A stretch of DNA of 15,259 nt from Stenotrophomonas_A sp036403795 (GTDB lineage Bacteria; Pseudomonadota; Gammaproteobacteria; Xanthomonadales; Xanthomonadaceae). The notes beneath the pieces are model-generated. The model saw only the letters and a program-made list of their open reading frames with translations. It was not told where the DNA came from and did no database searches. The stretch is taken from positions 1 through 15,259 of the forward strand of contig DASWQJ010000058.1 in assembly GCA_036403795.1 (NCBI GenBank), given 5' to 3'. This document shows positions 6,930 to 13,274 of the stretch, one piece after another. Numbering within the stretch: the stretch's first letter is position 1; each line of letters opens with the position of its first letter. The translations under genes were made by a program, and so were the position numbers.

Positions 6930-7867
6930 TGGCACGTCCGATCTGGTCCGGAACCCTTTCTTTTGGCCTGCTCAACGTACCGGTGTCGCTGATGTCCGGC
7001 GAACGCAAGACAGATCTGCATTTCCGCATGCTCGATTCGCGCGACAAGAAGCCCATCCGCTTCGAGCGCGTCAATGCCGACACCGGCGAAGAAGTGCCGT
7101 GGAAGGAGATCGTCAAGGCCTTCGAATACGACAAGGGCAGCTACGTGATCCTGGAAGAGGCCGACATCCGCTCGGCGGCGCCGGAAACCCACGAAACGGT
7201 GGAGGTGGAGACGTTCGTCGATGCGGCGGACATCGATCCGCGCTATTTCGAGAAGCCCTACATCCTGGTGCCGGGCAAGAAATCCGAGAAGGGGTATGTG
7301 CTGCTGCGCGAGACCTTGCGCGACACCGGCAAGGTAGGCGTGGCGCGCGTGGTGATCCGCACTCGCGAGTATCTGTCGGCGGTGTTGCCGCAAGGCGATG
7401 CACTGGTGTTGTTGCTGCTGCGCTACCAGCAGGAATTGGTGGACCCGGAGGATTACAAACTGCCCAGCGGACCACTCAAGGATTACCGGATCACGCCTAA
7501 AGAGCAGGAGATGGCCAAGCAGTTGATCGAGTCGATGGCCGGGACGTGGAAGCCGGACGATTATCACGACGAGTTCCGTGCGCGCCTGGAAGCGGTGCTC
7601 AAAAAGCGCATCAAGGCCAAGGGCGGCACGACCCGCGTCGAGGAAACGCCGGCCGCGGCAGGCGAGGAAGCCACCAACGTGGTCGATTTCATGTCGCTGC
7701 TGCAGAAGAGCCTGGCGCAGAACAAGCGCACGCCGGCCAAGAAAGCCACGACCAAGGCAGCCGCCACCAAGGCGGCCAAAAAGGCGCCCGCGCGCAAGAC
7801 GGCCAAGAAAGCCGCCAAGAAAACCGCCGAGAAGGCCACCAAGACCACGCGACGCAAGGCCGGTTGA
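6929..7867 (+). CDS. ku: Ku, non-homologous end-joining DNA-end-binding protein
   Basis: 312 residues. Bacterial Ku forms a homodimeric ring that threads onto broken DNA ends and recruits LigD. The start MARPIWSGTLSFGLLNVPV is the family's signature N-terminus, followed by RFERVN, GKGYVLL-type core (SEKGYVLLRETL at 119-130), ARVVIRTREYLSAV and LLLLRYQQEL. The Ku core ends near residue 260. A Lys/Ala/Thr-rich tail at ~265-312, made of AKKA- and TKAA-like repeats, is typical of long bacterial Ku proteins, where basic tails add DNA binding. The ATG overlaps the stop of the gene before (TGATG), and the polymerase-domain gene begins 3 bases after its stop, so the three genes form one operon. Confidence 0.96.
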   Translation: MARPIWSGTLSFGLLNVPVSLMSGERKTDLHFRMLDSRDKKPIRFERVNADTGEEVPWKEIVKAFEYDKGSYVILEEADIRSAAPETHETVEVETFVDAADIDPRYFEKPYILVPGKKSEKGYVLLRETLRDTGKVGVARVVIRTREYLSAVLPQGDALVLLLLRYQQELVDPEDYKLPSGPLKDYRITPKEQEMAKQLIESMAGTWKPDDYHDEFRARLEAVLKKRIKAKGGTTRVEETPAAAGEEATNVVDFMSLLQKSLAQNKRTPAKKATTKAAATKAAKKAPARKTAKKAAKKTAEKATKTTRRKAG

Positions 7868-7870
7868 GCG

Positions 7871-8755
7871 ATGGCCGGTGACGACCGACTCGAGATCGGC
7901 GGCGTGTCGATCAGCCACCCCGAGCGGGTGGCGTATCCGCAGGCGGGCCTGACCAAGGCCGATGTCGCGCGCTATTACCACGCGGTGGCGCGCTGGATCC
8001 TGCCGGAAGTGGGCCACCGCCCGTTGTCGTTGCTGCGCTGCCCCGAAGGCATCGACGGTGAATGCTTCTTCCAGAAGCATGGGGGTCGCAGCCTGGGCGC
8101 CCATGTGCGCTCGGTGCCGTTGCGACAGCAAAGCGGCGTGGAGGACTACGTCTACATCGACGACGAGGCCGGGTTGCTCGAGCTGGTGCAGATGAACACC
8201 TTCGAGCTCCACCCCTGGGGCGCCACGGTCGAGGACCCCGAACACCCGGACCAGTTGGTGTTCGATCTGGACCCGGGCCCCGGCGTGGACTGGACGGGGA
8301 TCAAGCGGGCCGCGCGCGAAATCCGCGCCGGGCTGATCGAAGTGGGTCTGCAGAGCTTCGTGCGCCTGTCTGGCGGCAAAGGCCTGCACGTGGTGGTGCC
8401 ACTGCGGCCCAAGCCGGACTGGGACGCGGCGCGCGATTTCAGCGATGCCTTCGCCCACGGCCTGGCCGAGCGCCGGCCTGACCGTTACGTCGCCACCATG
8501 AGCAAGGCCAAGCGCGAGGGCGTGATCTTCATCGACTGGCTGCGCAACGGGCGCGGCAATACCAGTGTGTGCTCGTGGTCGCTGCGCGCGCGCGAGGCGG
8601 CAGCGGTGGCCATGCCGCTACGCTGGGAAGATCTCTCGCGCGTGTCCGGTCCGCAGGCGTTTCCGCTGGCCAAGGCAATGCAGCGGGCGGCGCGTTTGCG
8701 AGGCCATCCCTGGGGTGATTGGCGCAAGCTCAAGCAAACGCTGCCCAAGCGCTGA
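7871..8755 (+). CDS. ligD: Stand-alone LigD-type polymerase/primase domain (NHEJ)
   Basis: 294 residues that cover only the archaeo-eukaryotic-primase-like PolDom of LigD, which fills gaps and adds ribonucleotides at broken ends during Ku-dependent joining. Visible motifs: VSISHPERVAYP near the start, FFQKHGG, the metal-binding VFDLDPG with D132 and D134, LSGGKGLHVVVPL with H173, and VIFIDWLRN with D222 as the third acidic residue. The order and spacing match the LigD polymerase domain, and the C-terminus (HPWGDWRKLKQTLPKR) looks complete. Neither the ATP-dependent ligase domain nor the 3'-phosphoesterase domain is present in this gene or elsewhere in the window. A partner ligase must therefore lie elsewhere, or joining relies on a housekeeping ligase. 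It lies 3 bases after ku in the same operon. The symbol is used for the domain family, not to imply ligase activity. Confidence 0.9.
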   Translation: MAGDDRLEIGGVSISHPERVAYPQAGLTKADVARYYHAVARWILPEVGHRPLSLLRCPEGIDGECFFQKHGGRSLGAHVRSVPLRQQSGVEDYVYIDDEAGLLELVQMNTFELHPWGATVEDPEHPDQLVFDLDPGPGVDWTGIKRAAREIRAGLIEVGLQSFVRLSGGKGLHVVVPLRPKPDWDAARDFSDAFAHGLAERRPDRYVATMSKAKREGVIFIDWLRNGRGNTSVCSWSLRAREAAAVAMPLRWEDLSRVSGPQAFPLAKAMQRAARLRGHPWGDWRKLKQTLPKR

Positions 8756-8765
8756 CAGCCGATGT

Positions 8766-8791
8766 GGTGTCCATTCCCCGGATTGGACACC
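8766..8791. other. Inverted repeat downstream of the polymerase-domain gene
   Basis: GGTGTCCA (8766-8773) and TGGACACC (8784-8791) are perfect 8-base arms separated by 10 bases, starting 11 bases after the stop codon. It can form a hairpin at the end of the ku operon transcript, but no T-run follows, so it is not a classical intrinsic terminator. A protein-binding palindrome is the other possibility. The rest of the gap to 8960 shows no gene or RNA I can support. Confidence 0.4.
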
Positions 8792-8960
8792 CGGACCGAG
8801 GCATCGCACTCGCCGCAGCGCCGGCTTCAAGCGGCTCTATATCGCTGCTACGTGCGCTGACCGGGTTCAGCTTCGTCGCAGACCGCCGGCGATCCGCGCG
8901 AGCGCGTGAATGACCTGGCTTGCAGGTGCATTCCCGCCGTCTGCAGCCGGCCGCGCCGTG

Positions 8961-8966
8961 TAAAAT
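8961..8966 (+). promoter_or_regulatory. Candidate -10 box of the DUF3348-DUF802-OmpA-DUF2894 operon
   Basis: TAAAAT, preceded by GTG, matches five of six bases of the sigma-70 -10 consensus and stands out in very GC-rich surroundings. It lies 22 bases before the ATG chosen for the first gene of the operon, giving a leader of roughly 15 bases. No good -35 box is seen at 16-18 bases upstream, so this is tentative. Confidence 0.3.
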
Positions 8967-8987
8967 GGCGTTCTTTTGACCAGCGAA

Positions 8988-9704
8988 ATGGCGGAAAACA
9001 ACACACGGGCGCCGCGGGAGGCTCCACCGGCCCCGACGTTCATTCGCCTGCTGGCCCGCATGACCGACGTCGAAGTGCCTAACTCCGAGCCCGCCCTCAT
9101 CGACCAGCTGAGCCAGTGGATCGACTGGTCGCGCGCGGTGGCGCTGTCGCGCTCGCTCGATGGCGCGCTGCCCGCGGCACAAACCGAGGACAGCACCAGC
9201 GCCGACGAAGACGTGCAAGCCGACTGCCTCAACACCCGCCGATCGCTCGCCCAAAGCATCCATAACGGGGTCAGGTTGACTTTCGAGGCCACGGAAGCGG
9301 CAGAAGTGAACCTGACCCCGTTTGTTGAGCGTTATTCGTCGTTGCAGCGAAGCATGCTGTCGGCTACCGGGCGGCTGCGCGGGATGTTGCGCGATCGCCT
9401 GGCGGCACGGTCGGGCGAGATGGCGCGCCTGGCCGAGGTGGATGCGGTGCTGGAACAGGCCTTGGGCGCCCGCGAGTATCGATGGCTCGCGGTCGTCCCG
9501 GAGATGCTCGGCCAGCATGTCGAACGGCTGCGCCAGGCGGCGCAACCGACGGCACCCGAGGGGGACGCGCCCTCCCCTTCTTCTTTCGAAATCGGGGCCT
9601 GGCGGGAGGTTTTCCGCCAGGACATGCAGCACTTGCTGCTCGCCGAACTCGATGTCCGTTTCCAACCGCTCGACGGTCTGCTTGCAGCCCTTCGCGCCCG
9701 ATAA
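8988..9704 (+). CDS. DUF3348 family protein carrying an in-frame repeat insertion
   Basis: 238 residues from the ATG; a TTG four codons earlier is a weaker start. The text FIRLLARMTDVEVPNSEPALIDQ followed by QLSQWIDWSRAVALSRSLDG fits my memory of the DUF3348 N-terminus. The C-terminal half is helical (RSMLSATGRLRGMLRDRLA, REVFRQDMQHLLLAELDVRF). It has no signal peptide or membrane helix and is probably cytoplasmic; the family has no known function. It is the first gene of a four-gene operon with a MotA/ZorA-like channel, an OmpA-type partner and DUF2894, so a role as an accessory part of that complex is a fair inference. About 100 residues in, 20 residues (NGVRLTFEA...NLTPF) are encoded by a palindromic repeat. 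Without them the protein would be about 218 residues. Confidence 0.82.
   Translation: MAENNTRAPREAPPAPTFIRLLARMTDVEVPNSEPALIDQLSQWIDWSRAVALSRSLDGALPAAQTEDSTSADEDVQADCLNTRRSLAQSIHNGVRLTFEATEAAEVNLTPFVERYSSLQRSMLSATGRLRGMLRDRLAARSGEMARLAEVDAVLEQALGAREYRWLAVVPEMLGQHVERLRQAAQPTAPEGDAPSPSSFEIGAWREVFRQDMQHLLLAELDVRFQPLDGLLAALRAR
9264..9323 (+). repeat. 60-bp GGGGTCAG palindromic element inside the DUF3348 coding sequence
   Basis: AACGGGGTCAGGTT (9264-9277) and AACCTGACCCCGTT (9309-9322) are perfect 14-base inverted arms. After a single mismatch an inner ACTTT/GAAGT stem extends the hairpin, the same plan as the element at 2615-2663. The insert is 60 bases with the trailing T, exactly 20 codons, and starts on a codon boundary, so the host frame is kept and no stop codon is introduced. 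In the mRNA it would form a strong hairpin followed by a T-rich stretch (TTTGTT). Such GGGGTCAG palindromes look like REP-type elements that tyrosine (Y1) transposases can move; no transposase is in the window. Confidence 0.85.
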
Positions 9705-9714
9705 CAAGTACCCC

Positions 9715-11811
9715 ATGTTCAAGAAACCGCTCTATCTCGTCGTATTCCTCGTGGGCTTGTTGGCCGTGGTCTGGATTGGCGCCGGCTATGTGATCTCCAA
9801 TCCGGTCGCCGCCCTGGTCGCCCTGGTGATTGCCGCGTGCTATCTCGCCGGTGCGCTCGAACTGCATCGTTACCAACAGGCCACCGCGACGTTGACGCAG
9901 GCGCTTGCGCACATCGATGCGGCGCGTGAGGACCTGGCCGCCTGGCTGGGGCAACTGCATCCCGGGCTGCGCAGTGCAGTGCGCCTGCGCATCGAAGGCG
10001 AACGCGTGCCGATGCCGGCACCCAGCCTGACGCCCTATCTGGTGGGGCTGCTCGTGTTGCTGGGCATGCTGGGCACCCTGCTGGGCATGATGGCGACCCT
10101 GCGCGGTACCGGGCTGGCGCTGGAAAGTGCCGCCGACCTGCAGGCCATCCGTGGCTCGCTGGCCGCCCCGGTCAAGGGGCTGGGTTTTGCGTTCGGCACT
10201 TCCATCGCCGGCGTGGCCAGTTCGGCGATGCTGGGCTTGCTGTCGGCGCTGTGCCGTCGCGAGCGCTTGCACGCGGTGCAACGGCTCGATGGCGAAATCG
10301 CGACCACGCTGTATCCCTTTTCGCAGGCCTACGAGCGTCGCGAGGTCTTCCGCCTGCTGCAACAGCAAGTGGCCTTGATGCCCACGTTGATCGATCGACT
10401 CCAGTCGATGTCGACGGACCTGGAGCAGCGTAGCCAGGCCGATGCCGATCGCCAGCACGCACGCCAGGAGCAGTTCCACCAGCGCACCGAGGCGGCGTAT
10501 ACCAGCTGGTCCAGCGCGCTGGGCCACTCGCTGCAGGCCAGCGTGGCAGACAGCTCGCGCGCCGTGGGCGCAGCGTTGCAGCCGATCATGGAAGCCACGA
10601 TGGCGACGGTGGCACGCGACACCGCATCGCTTCAGCAAGGCGTGACGCAGGCGGTGCAGCAACAACTCGATGGCTTGACCGCCGGCTTCGCCAACGCCAC
10701 CTCGGCGGCGGCCGCAGGATGGGATGCCGCCATCGGCGAGCAGCGGCGCGCCAACGACACGCTCGCGCACGCCTTGGGCACGGCGCTGCTGCAGTTCAAC
10801 AGCGACTTCGGACAACACAGTGCCGGCCTGTTGGAAGGTGTTGCAACGCGCCTGGAAGCCGCCACCACCCACATGGGCGATGCGTGGCAGCAAGCGCTGT
10901 CGCGACAGGACGCGCTCAACGCGGCGCTGACCGACCGCAACGCGCAGGCGCTGTCCGCTGCTGCCGCGACGATCGAACGCCAGTCGGCGGCGTGGGTGCA
11001 GGATGCGCAGCAATCCCGGGTCGCGCTTCAAGACGCACTCGCCGCGCAGGACCAACAGCGCCTGGACGCGTGGACCGCGGCGCTGGCCTCGGCCGGCAAC
11101 TCACTACGCCAGGACTGGAGCCAGGCCGGCGAAAGCGCCGCCGCACGTCAGCAGGACGTGTGCGACGTGCTCGCCGGCACGGCGCGCGAACTGGCCAGCC
11201 AGGCGCACGCCCAGGCCAGCGCGACCATCGCCGAAGTCTCGCGACTGGTGCAGACCGCGATGGCGGCGCCGCAGGCAGCGGCCGAGGTAATCGGGGAGCT
11301 TCGCCAGAATCTGTCCCAGAGCATGGCGCGCGACACCTCGATGCTGGCCGAGCGCACCCAGATGATGGAAACGCTGCAGACCCTGCTCGCTGCGGTCAAC
11401 CACGCCTCCACCGAGCAACGCACGGCCATCGATGCCTTGGTTACCACGTCGGCCGATCTGCTGGATCGTGTCGGCGGCCGCTTCGCCGAACAGGTGGAGG
11501 CCGAAGCCGGACGGCTGGACGCGGTGTCGGCGCAGATCGCCGTCGGTGCGAGCGAGGTCGCGAGCCTGGGTGAGGCCTTCGGGATATCCGTGCAGCATTT
11601 TGGCGAGGCCAACGAGGCATTGGTCGCACGTCTGCAGGGCATCGAGAACGTCCTTGCGCAGTCGCTGTCGCGCAGCGACGAGCAGCTGGCGTACTACGTG
11701 GCGCAGGCGCGCGAGGTCGTGGACCTGAGCGTGCTGGCGCAGCGGCAGATCGTCGAGGAATTGCGCCAGGCCACTGCTCGCGGCGACGTGGTGGGGGCCG
11801 AGCCGGCATGA
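9715..11811 (+). CDS. MotA/ExbB/ZorA-like channel with long coiled tail (DUF802)
   Basis: 698 residues. There are four predicted membrane helices: ~6-27, ~29-49, ~105-128 (LLVLLGMLGTLLGMMATL) and ~152-180 (VKGLGFAFGTSIAGVASSAMLGLLSAL). The LLGMLGTLLGM and AFGTSIAGVASS patterns are those of TM3 and TM4 in the MotA/TolQ/ExbB/ZorA proton-channel family. T121 and T162/S163 fall where polar residues line the ion path. From ~200 to the end the protein is an almost unbroken Ala/Gln-rich helix, predicted to form a coiled coil of roughly 500 residues. It carries spaced Trp residues (265, 336, 391, 427, 453, 468) in repeats like DAWQQAL and DAWTAAL, which fits the DUF802 repeat. It starts 10 bases after the DUF3348 stop with no clear Shine-Dalgarno, so translation is probably coupled, and its stop overlaps the next start (ATGA). 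Role inferred: inner-membrane ion-driven stator whose tail reaches into the cytoplasm. Confidence 0.85.
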   Translation: MFKKPLYLVVFLVGLLAVVWIGAGYVISNPVAALVALVIAACYLAGALELHRYQQATATLTQALAHIDAAREDLAAWLGQLHPGLRSAVRLRIEGERVPMPAPSLTPYLVGLLVLLGMLGTLLGMMATLRGTGLALESAADLQAIRGSLAAPVKGLGFAFGTSIAGVASSAMLGLLSALCRRERLHAVQRLDGEIATTLYPFSQAYERREVFRLLQQQVALMPTLIDRLQSMSTDLEQRSQADADRQHARQEQFHQRTEAAYTSWSSALGHSLQASVADSSRAVGAALQPIMEATMATVARDTASLQQGVTQAVQQQLDGLTAGFANATSAAAAGWDAAIGEQRRANDTLAHALGTALLQFNSDFGQHSAGLLEGVATRLEAATTHMGDAWQQALSRQDALNAALTDRNAQALSAAAATIERQSAAWVQDAQQSRVALQDALAAQDQQRLDAWTAALASAGNSLRQDWSQAGESAAARQQDVCDVLAGTARELASQAHAQASATIAEVSRLVQTAMAAPQAAAEVIGELRQNLSQSMARDTSMLAERTQMMETLQTLLAAVNHASTEQRTAIDALVTTSADLLDRVGGRFAEQVEAEAGRLDAVSAQIAVGASEVASLGEAFGISVQHFGEANEALVARLQGIENVLAQSLSRSDEQLAYYVAQAREVVDLSVLAQRQIVEELRQATARGDVVGAEPA

Positions 11812-12458
11812 ACGCGGAGTTCGATGGCGACGAAGGCGCCACCGCGCCGGTATGGGCCGTGTTTGGCGACCTGATGTCGGTGCTGCTGGGGGCCTTCGTG
11901 CTCATCCTGGTCGGGGTCATCGCCGTGCAGTTGCAGCTGACCCATCGCCTCGACGAAGAAGTGCGTCAGCGCCAGCGTGAAACCCAGCAGCGCCACGCGC
12001 TCGAACAGGCCCTGGCGGCGCCCTTGGCCGCGGGTCGGGTGACCTTGGTCGATGGCCGCATCGGGATCCGGGGCAACGTGCTGTTCGCGCTCAATTCCGA
12101 CCAGTTGCAGCCGGAGGGACGAGCGTTGCTCAAGACCTTGTCCGGCCCCTTGTCGGCCTACCTGCATGGCCGGGACGAACTGTTGATGGTCAGTGGTTTC
12201 ACCGACGATCGCCAGGTGAGCGGCAGCAACCGCCGGTTCGCCGACAACTGGGCGCTGTCGGCCGAGCGCGCGCTGACCGTGACGCGCGCGTTGATCGATG
12301 AAGGCGTGCCGGCCTCGTCGGTATTTGCAGCGGCCTTTGGCGCCGAGCAGCCCGTGGACTCGAACGATCAAGAAGCCGGCCGCGCCCGCAATCGCCGTGT
12401 CGAGCTGGCACCGGTGCCACGCCAAGGCAAGTCGGCCGCGGCCGCGCATGCGCGCTGA
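11808..12458 (+). CDS. MotB/ZorB-like protein: one membrane helix plus OmpA peptidoglycan-binding domain
   Basis: 216 residues. A short cytoplasmic N-terminus leads to one membrane helix (~16-42, WAVFGDLMSVLLGAFVLIL) containing Asp21, placed like the proton-carrying Asp of MotB, ExbD and ZorB. A charged linker (~47-65) follows. Residues ~85-205 form an OmpA-like peptidoglycan-binding domain: VLFALNSDQL, MVSGFTDDR, the N-x-x-L-S-x-x-R-A motif at 147-155, and NRRVEL at 195-200. It should pair with the four-helix protein encoded just before it (4-base ATGA overlap) to make a wall-anchored, ion-driven stator. The arrangement, with channel first and OmpA partner second, equals motAB and zorAB. The start codon is fixed by the overlap. 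The next gene begins within or just after its stop. Confidence 0.9.
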   Translation: MNAEFDGDEGATAPVWAVFGDLMSVLLGAFVLILVGVIAVQLQLTHRLDEEVRQRQRETQQRHALEQALAAPLAAGRVTLVDGRIGIRGNVLFALNSDQLQPEGRALLKTLSGPLSAYLHGRDELLMVSGFTDDRQVSGSNRRFADNWALSAERALTVTRALIDEGVPASSVFAAAFGAEQPVDSNDQEAGRARNRRVELAPVPRQGKSAAAAHAR

Positions 12459-12462
12459 GTCG

Positions 12463-13164
12463 ATGGACGCTGCCTTGCAGTTGGCGCAGTGGCGGCGCGA
12501 GGGCGGCGATCGGCTGGACCCGATGCGCTTTCGCTTCATCGATGCCTTGGCAAGGCGGGCGCCGCAACACGAAGGCGCAGCGCGTCGGCTCATCGACCAG
12601 CGCCTGTCCCACTTGTTGCAAACCTATGCCGACGAGCTTGCCGCCGCACAGGCCCTCGCTGCCGAGCCTGCCAGTGCAGCACCGGACATCGAGGAGGCGA
12701 AGAGCGACCGCGGGCCGTTGGCCGAGTTGCTCGCACAGGTGGCTACCCAGCGCACACCCCCGGTGACGGCTGGCAGGGTTGGGGCAGGCACGGCCGGCAC
12801 GGCAGGTGCGTCCGATCCGCTGTCGGTGCAGGACGCGTTTCCCGCCTTGCCGGCGCTGGCCGAGTTTCGGCAGCTGTGGACCGGGTTGCTGGCCGAGCGC
12901 CAGTTGCGGCAGTCGATGGCCCGTGTGCCGGTCGATGCCGGTCCCCTCAATTCCGGCGTGCTCGTGCATCGTGCGATCACCTTGATGCGCACGCTGTCGC
13001 CGGAGTACCTGCGGCACTTCCTGGCCTATACCGAGCATTTGTCGTGGATGGAGCGCTTGCACCACGCACACGCGCCGTCCCGGCCCGCCGTGGCGAGCGT
13101 CGCCTCCGGTCGCAAGGCCGCGCCGCGCAAGGCCTCCAAGCCCCGCAAGAAACGCGGCGAGTAA
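12463..13164 (+). CDS. DUF2894 family protein
   Basis: 233 residues. The N-terminus MDAALQLAQWRREGGDRLDPMRF and the C-terminal block FRQLWTGLLAERQLRQSMARVP, then DAGPLNSGVLVHRAITLMRTLSPEYLRHFLAYTEHLSW, fit what I remember of DUF2894, whose function is unknown. A low-complexity Gly/Ala/Thr stretch separates the two parts (~100-120), and the protein ends in a Lys/Arg-rich tail (RKAAPRKASKPRKKRGE) that could contact nucleic acid or membrane. No signal peptide or membrane helix is seen, so it is probably cytoplasmic. It is the last gene of the operon. An ATG five codons earlier (12448), overlapping the OmpA gene's stop, is an alternative start; the chosen one gives the family-like N-terminus. Confidence 0.83.
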   Translation: MDAALQLAQWRREGGDRLDPMRFRFIDALARRAPQHEGAARRLIDQRLSHLLQTYADELAAAQALAAEPASAAPDIEEAKSDRGPLAELLAQVATQRTPPVTAGRVGAGTAGTAGASDPLSVQDAFPALPALAEFRQLWTGLLAERQLRQSMARVPVDAGPLNSGVLVHRAITLMRTLSPEYLRHFLAYTEHLSWMERLHHAHAPSRPAVASVASGRKAAPRKASKPRKKRGE

Positions 13165-13181
13165 GCCCGCGTGGTATCAGG

Positions 13182-13207
13182 CGGGCCACGTCGGCCGTGG
13201 CCCGTTT
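13182..13207 (+). terminator. Intrinsic-terminator-like hairpin after DUF2894
   Basis: CGGGCCACG (13182-13190) pairs perfectly with CGTGGCCCG (13196-13204) over a 5-base loop, followed by TTT, 18 bases after the DUF2894 stop. It sits between two convergent operons. The T-run is short, so termination may be partial; on the minus strand, past the lldD stop, no T-run follows. Confidence 0.6.
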
Positions 13208-13274
13208 GGCATCAGGCGCAGGTCACCTCGACGATGTCACGGCGCCGATGTCCCGCACGCAGTCGTGCAGAGGG

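Noticed and set aside
7726..7866. Lys/Ala-coding repetitive stretch considered as a DNA repeat
   Set aside because: It is the basic C-terminal tail of Ku, a known feature of many bacterial Ku proteins, and shows no exact long DNA repeat.
6734..8458. 574-codon open frame on the minus strand
   Set aside because: Antisense to ku and the polymerase-domain gene. The apparent Gly/Leu/Arg repeat near its middle is only the complement of the Lys/Ala tail of Ku.
8792..8960. Gap before the DUF3348 operon considered for a small RNA or tRNA
   Set aside because: No cloverleaf, terminator with T-run or convincing promoter pair could be found; the small ORFs there overlap flanking genes and look like chance.
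9364..11055. 563-codon open frame on the minus strand
   Set aside because: Antisense to the DUF3348 and DUF802 genes; His/Arg/Gln-rich with no motif.
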